A stretch of 64,000 bases of DNA from Stutzerimonas azotifigens (lineage in GTDB: Bacteria > Pseudomonadota > Gammaproteobacteria > Pseudomonadales > Pseudomonadaceae). How positions within the stretch are numbered: position 1 is the stretch's first letter; every line of letters starts with the position of its first letter. Shown here piece by piece: positions 60,698-64,000 of this stretch. The notes beneath the pieces are model-generated. The model saw nothing but the letters and a program-made list of their open reading frames with translations, did no database searches and was not told the origin of the DNA. The position numbers and the translations under genes were made by a program. The stretch is taken from positions 53,071 through 117,070 of the forward strand of contig NZ_JAAMRF010000013.1 of assembly GCF_013522725.1 (NCBI RefSeq). Reading direction: 5' to 3'.

Positions 60698-62656
60698 GTG
60701 CTCAGAAATATCCCACTGCGTTTCAAGCTGGTGATGATCCTCCTGCTCCCTTTGATCGGCTTTCTCTGGCTCGCGGGGGTGTTCGTTTCCGACAGCTACC
60801 GGACGCTGCGCAACATGGAGCACACCGTCACGGCCAGCGCCACCGCGCAGAAGGTCAGCCAGCTCATCACCACCCTGCAGCGCGAGCGTGGCGCCAGCGG
60901 CGTCTACCTGGGCAGCCAGGGCAAGACCATGCAGGACCGCCTGCCGGGCATGCGGCGCGATACCGATCAGGCCCTCGACGCCGTGCGTGCGCTTTCGCAA
61001 AGCAACGATCAGGTCGACAAGGCCGTCGCCGCGTTGAGCGGCCTGCCGGCTGCCCGGAACCAGATCGACGCCCTGAGCATCAGCGGCCGCGATTCGGGCG
61101 CGCGCTTCACCGAGATCATCCAGGCCCTGATCGGCTTCACCTACCAGCTGGAGCTCAGCGTCAGCGACGTCGAGCTGTCCCGGCTGCTGGGCTCGCTGAA
61201 CCAGTTCATCGAGATGAAGGAACGCGCCGGCCGCGAGCGCGCGATGCTCGGCGTGGTGTTCAACCAGGACCGCTTCGACGCCAGCCTGCTGTCCGCTTTC
61301 AGCCGTAACCTGGGCGAGTTTTCCGCCTATCTGGACAGCTTCGAGCGCGCGGCCTCCGAGCCCTTCGTGCGTCAGCTCGAACAGACGCTGGAACAGCCCA
61401 GCGCCCAGGAAGTGGCCAGGCTGCAGCGCCTGGCGTTCGATGTACCGCTCGGCGAGTCGCTCGGAATCAGGCCCGAAGCCTGGTTCGAGACCGCCACCCG
61501 CCGGATCGACCTGATGGGCCAGGTGGAGGAGGCCCTCGGGCAGAGCGTGGGCACTCTGGCAGCCCTGGCGAGGGACAAGGCGAGGTTGGCCCTCTGGCTG
61601 ACCGTCTCGCTGTCACTACTCGCCCTGGCCGCAGTGTCGGCTCTCTCGTACGTCATCATCCGCAACATCAACCTCGCCGTCGGCAACGTGAACCATGCGC
61701 TGGTCGCCCTTTCGGCGCGCGATCTGACCGCCAGAACGTCCTATGAAGGCAAGGACGAATTCGGCGTCATCGCCCACAACCTGAACGCCATGGCCGCGGA
61801 ACTGACCCACGTCGTCCAGGACATCGGCAACGCCACGGGCCAGCTCGCGACCGCCGCCGAGGAGTGTTCCGCCGTCACCGTCCAGACCAGCCAGAGCGTC
61901 GAGCGCCAGCGCGAAGGCACCGAGCTGGTGGTGACGGCCATCAACGAGATGAGCGCGACCGTCAGGGAAGTGGCCCGCAGCACCAGCGATGCGGCCGAAC
62001 TGTCGCAGCGGGTCAACCGCAGCACCGCCGAGGGCAAGAGCGAGATCGACGGCACCATCGAACTGATCCGCCAGCTGTCCAGCCAGGCCGACCAGACCGC
62101 CGCGATCATCCGCGACCTCAAGCACGAGAGCGATTCGATTTCCTCGGTGCTCGACGTCATCCGCGGCATCGCCGAGCAGACCAACCTGTTGGCCCTCAAT
62201 GCCGCGATCGAAGCGGCCAGGGCAGGGGACCACGGGCGCGGCTTCGCCGTGGTCGCCTCCGAAGTACGCGTGCTCGCCCAGAAAACCCAGGAGTCCACCG
62301 GCGACATCCAACAGATGATCACCAACCTGCAGGCCGGCTCCGACCGCGCCGCGCGCTCGATGCAGGAAACGCTGAGCACCGTGCAGGCCGGCGCCGACAA
62401 CATCGTGCGCGCCGGCGACCTGCTGGCCGAGATCGCCGAAGGCGTCGCTGGCATCAGCGACCGCAACATCCAGATCGCCTCCGCCGCCGAAGAACAAAGC
62501 GCCGTTGCCGAAGACATCAACCGCAACGTCACCGAAATTAACGACGTCGCCATCCAGGTCAGCGCCGGCGCCGAGCAGACCGCCGCCACCAGCCTGGAAC
62601 TCGCGCGGCTGGCAGAACAACAGCAACAGTTGGTGGGTAGGTTCAAGGTGGCGTGA
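60698..62656 (+). CDS. Methyl-accepting chemotaxis protein with NIT sensing domain
   Basis: This inner-membrane chemoreceptor has 652 residues. TM1 is near 9-31 ([22 protein letters not shown]). A periplasmic NIT domain (about 50-300), typical of nitrate/nitrite sensors, contains [16 protein letters not shown] and [14 protein letters not shown]2 is near 305-328, then HAMP, and a signalling hairpin with [35 protein letters not shown]. Adaptation-site pairs flank the hairpin. The start is GTG at 60698, supported by CGAGG upstream; the frame is open far upstream (an arsB-antisense artefact). The ligand is inferred to be nitrate or nitrite. Confidence 0.88.
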   Translation: MLRNIPLRFKLVMILLLPLIGFLWLAGVFVSDSYRTLRNMEHTVTASATAQKVSQLITTLQRERGASGVYLGSQGKTMQDRLPGMRRDTDQALDAVRALSQSNDQVDKAVAALSGLPAARNQIDALSISGRDSGARFTEIIQALIGFTYQLELSVSDVELSRLLGSLNQFIEMKERAGRERAMLGVVFNQDRFDASLLSAFSRNLGEFSAYLDSFERAASEPFVRQLEQTLEQPSAQEVARLQRLAFDVPLGESLGIRPEAWFETATRRIDLMGQVEEALGQSVGTLAALARDKARLALWLTVSLSLLALAAVSALSYVIIRNINLAVGNVNHALVALSARDLTARTSYEGKDEFGVIAHNLNAMAAELTHVVQDIGNATGQLATAAEECSAVTVQTSQSVERQREGTELVVTAINEMSATVREVARSTSDAAELSQRVNRSTAEGKSEIDGTIELIRQLSSQADQTAAIIRDLKHESDSISSVLDVIRGIAEQTNLLALNAAIEAARAGDHGRGFAVVASEVRVLAQKTQESTGDIQQMITNLQAGSDRAARSMQETLSTVQAGADNIVRAGDLLAEIAEGVAGISDRNIQIASAAEEQSAVAEDINRNVTEINDVAIQVSAGAEQTAATSLELARLAEQQQQLVGRFKVA

Positions 62657-62785
62657 TGAACAGGCTGCCTGGGCTGAGCGATCAGCCCAGGCGAATGGCA
62701 GACAGCGTGGGAAAGACTTTGCGCCAGTCGACAGGTGCGTGACCCTGTGACATATAAGATGCCAAACCCGTCAGTCAGACGTTGC

Positions 62786-62806
62786 AAGGCCCGCACTGCG
62801 GGCCTT
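62786..62806. terminator. Terminator after the chemoreceptor gene
   Basis: AAGGCCCGC pairs with GCGGGCCTT around ACT, followed by TTGGCGTTT. It sits 130 bases after the stop. From here to 62913 no gene is seen; G+C content falls sharply towards the cassette region. Confidence 0.75.
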
Positions 62807-62913
62807 TGGCGTTTGATCGAAGGTATTATCCGTCAGACGCGTCCGGCGTGTTATGCGTCAAGTGACGTCTAATTATAGTTAGAAGTAACCTGCCTCTTAA
62901 AAAAAGGTGAAAA

Positions 62914-63297
62914 TTGAAGTATTTTGATTTTAAGTCTTTAGTAGCTGCTTTCGCCATTGGCTGCCTTGTACCTTTCGTAATTATGCTACTAACAATCACT
63001 ACCCTTAACTACTCCAAAAATACTAGCTTGTACATTGCCGCCTCAACAATCATGACAGCTGTTTACTTTATATACATCCCCGCCATTACTAGCTATATAG
63101 CAGCGAAAAAATCTAAACAACTTCCTTACTATCACGGCTTAACTGCAACTGGAATTATTGCCATGGCAACCTACGCTCTCAGCGAACCTGCCCAGGCGTG
63201 GATTGGTATTGCTCATTTTTTATCAGTAATTATTCTAGGTCTTATCGGCACTAAAATAGCGGTACTGCGCAGGCAGCCTCACGAACCCTCTAACTAG
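62914..63297 (+). CDS. Small membrane protein in an integron cassette
   Basis: This unrecognised protein has 127 residues and four predicted membrane helices (SLVAAFAIGCLVPFVIMLLTITTL; YIAASTIMTAVYFIYIPAITSYIAA; LTATGIIAMATYALS; WIGIAHFLSVIILGLIGTKIAVL). The start is TTG at 62914 preceded by AAAAAGGTGAAAA; no ATG fits. Base composition is visibly AT-richer than all genes to the left, a sign of transfer. The TAG stop at 63295 lies inside an attC site, the normal position of a cassette gene. Function is unknown. Confidence 0.6.
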   Translation: MKYFDFKSLVAAFAIGCLVPFVIMLLTITTLNYSKNTSLYIAASTIMTAVYFIYIPAITSYIAAKKSKQLPYYHGLTATGIIAMATYALSEPAQAWIGIAHFLSVIILGLIGTKIAVLRRQPHEPSN

Positions 63298-63363
63298 TGG
63301 TTCAAACCGTTCGCTGCGCTCACTGGGACGGGCTAAAGCCCGCCCCTTAACCAAACGTTAGGT
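63288..63363 (+). other. Integron attC recombination site
   Basis: The simple-site ends are CTCTAAC (R'' like, 63288-63294) and GTTAGGT (R', 63357-63363). Between them lie inner boxes TTCAAACC and CCTTAACC, and an imperfect inverted sequence GGGACGGGC...GCCCGCCCC that would form the stem. This structure is that of Pseudomonas chromosomal integron attC sites. The left edge of the first cassette is unclear: candidates are GTTATGC at 62850 or GTTAGAA at 62878. Confidence 0.85.
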
Positions 63364-63371
63364 GCTAAACA

Positions 63372-63662
63372 ATGGACGTAAGCGAATCACTTGAGGATGT
63401 CAAAGATATCGAAAGCTTTTTGGTCTTTGCACGCGCATTAGCAGCAGATCGTGCTGCATCTGTTGCACAGGAAAAGGAAAATCCGAGTTCACCATATGGC
63501 TCCGATGCTAATGGTTGGGAAAACATCACCATCGAGTCTTTTCTTGAAAGTGCAATCGCGTGGGCTGAAGCTAGTGATTTCGGTACAACTCAGGGCCTCT
63601 CTCTGTCAAATCCGTGGAAGCAGTTTGCTGTTTTTCTTTACTGCGGGAAAATTTATGAGTAA
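63372..63662 (+). CDS. DUF7660 family protein, cassette encoded
   Basis: This protein has 96 residues: MDVSESLEDVKDIESFLVFA at the start, then ANGWENITIESFLESAIAWAEASDFG and NPWKQFAVFLYCGKIYE, the DUF7660 pattern. The function is unknown; such proteins occur in cassettes and in bacterial genomes as immunity-like or regulatory solos. The start is 15 bases after the attC R' box and uses AGGTG in it as ribosome-binding site. Its stop overlaps the next attC start by none, but RYYYAAC (ACCTAAC) begins 3 bases after it. Confidence 0.7.
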   Translation: MDVSESLEDVKDIESFLVFARALAADRAASVAQEKENPSSPYGSDANGWENITIESFLESAIAWAEASDFGTTQGLSLSNPWKQFAVFLYCGKIYE

Positions 63663-63664
63663 GC

Positions 63665-63671
63665 ACCTAAC
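63665..63671 (+). other. Remnant R'' box of a second attC
   Basis: ACCTAAC matches RYYYAAC directly after the DUF7660 stop. No GTTRRRY partner is found in the next 300 bases, so the rest of this attC was lost, probably by deletion or by recombination at the array edge. Confidence 0.4.
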
Positions 63672-63713
63672 TATACGTATATGGACTCTCCCCACAAGCA
63701 GTGAGGAATAGCT

Positions 63714-63986
63714 TTGTCGATCCTGTCGTCAGCGCGGTTGCATTCGTATATCCGGCCTGTTCTGGGCATTGCCCTGGCCATTCTGTAGTTCGCACAGCAG
63801 GGGCCAAGCGTTCAAGCGATCACGAAGATCATGATTGTTATCGGCCTTGCTCTGCTGCAGGACTCGCCTGTTTCGACAGTCTCGCTTCTCACCACAACCA
63901 CTAGAAACCCTTCACTTCACCTTGTTAATCCCCGCCGTCAGGCGGGCTTTGTGCTGCGCCAGTTGCCGCTAAACCGGCGCTCATGA
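63714..63986 (+). pseudogene. Decayed small membrane protein frame with internal TAG
   Basis: The frame read from TTG at 63714 gives a short hydrophobic protein (YIRPVLGIALAIL then TAG at 63786-63788, then FAQQGPSVQAITKIMIVIGLALLQDSPVSTV) and ends at TGA 63984-63986. CTG-TAG-TTC looks like a mutated CTG-CAG-TTC. It resembles small phage or cassette membrane proteins in size but I do not recognise the family. No start codon is clear. Confidence 0.35.
63931..63950. terminator. Hairpin near the window end
   Basis: CCCGCC-GTCA-GGCGGG followed by CTTT; a short terminator-like stem after the decayed frame. It overlaps the end of that frame. Nothing recognisable is seen from 63951 to 64000. Confidence 0.55.
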
Positions 63987-64000
63987 CACCACACGGCCCA

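Noticed and set aside
62850..62881. attI or a second complete attC at the left of the cassettes
   Set aside because: GTTATGC and GTTAGAA do not fit GTTRRRY and no paired R'' box is seen; the left boundary is therefore left open.

Overview
The window is GC-rich (about two thirds G+C by eye), almost fully coding, and reads as a chromosomal segment of a Pseudomonas-type gammaproteobacterium, most likely the stutzeri group (Stutzerimonas) or a near relative. The evidence is the gene content (phhR/phhABC, oscA-sbp-cysTWA, arsRBC), a GTAG-headed REP repeat family scattered between genes, and two integron gene cassettes at the right edge. The genus call is an inference; no rRNA or tRNA is present.

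Layout. 1-12.6 kb: aromatic amino acid catabolism. The tail of a Leu/Phe-type dehydrogenase is followed by hppD, hmgA, a fumarylacetoacetase and maiA, a Na+-coupled transporter, a thioredoxin-reductase-like flavoprotein, then phhCBA divergent from phhR. Together they cover phenylalanine to tyrosine to 4-hydroxyphenylpyruvate to homogentisate to fumarate and acetoacetate. 12.6-19.1 kb: a tricarballylate-type module (orphan TctC-like binding protein, LysR regulator, tcuA, tcuB) plus a 2-hydroxyacid dehydrogenase; it contains a 300-bp tandem duplication and a 24-bp motif shared by two promoters. 19.2-31.8 kb: accessory redox and efflux genes with local regulators (cation antiporter, pirin, DoxX, three LysR, TetR, thioesterase, MFS pump, lipoamide dehydrogenase, SDR, quinone reductase, aldo-keto reductase). 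31.9-39.3 kb: a PAS/HWE kinase with a receiver protein, an AraC regulator, and a metal-uptake-like set (His-rich DUF2946 protein, TonB receptor, PepSY membrane protein).

39.3-50.8 kb: sulfur supply. cysA-cysW-cysT-sbp and oscA on the minus strand are followed on the plus strand by a hydrolase, an atypical AAA+ protein, a TauD-type dioxygenase and an ABC uptake system whose second binding-protein paralogue carries a one-base frameshift. 50.8-58.2 kb: a REPIN array, ExoD and DUF305 membrane proteins, a minus-strand set of Rieske flavoprotein, PfkB kinase and GH65 phosphorylase, and glutaredoxin 2. 58.2-60.5 kb: arsRBC. 60.5-62.8 kb: a NIT-domain chemoreceptor with a FliA-type promoter. 62.8-64 kb: AT-richer integron cassettes with an attC site.

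The strongest unusual signals are REP heads that supply the stop codons of four separate genes, the 300-bp duplication whose coding differences are all synonymous, the shared motif upstream of the TctC-like gene and tcuA, TetR-type operator candidates on two promoters, a sigma54-type AAA+ protein lacking both GAFTGA and a DNA-binding domain, and the integron edge.
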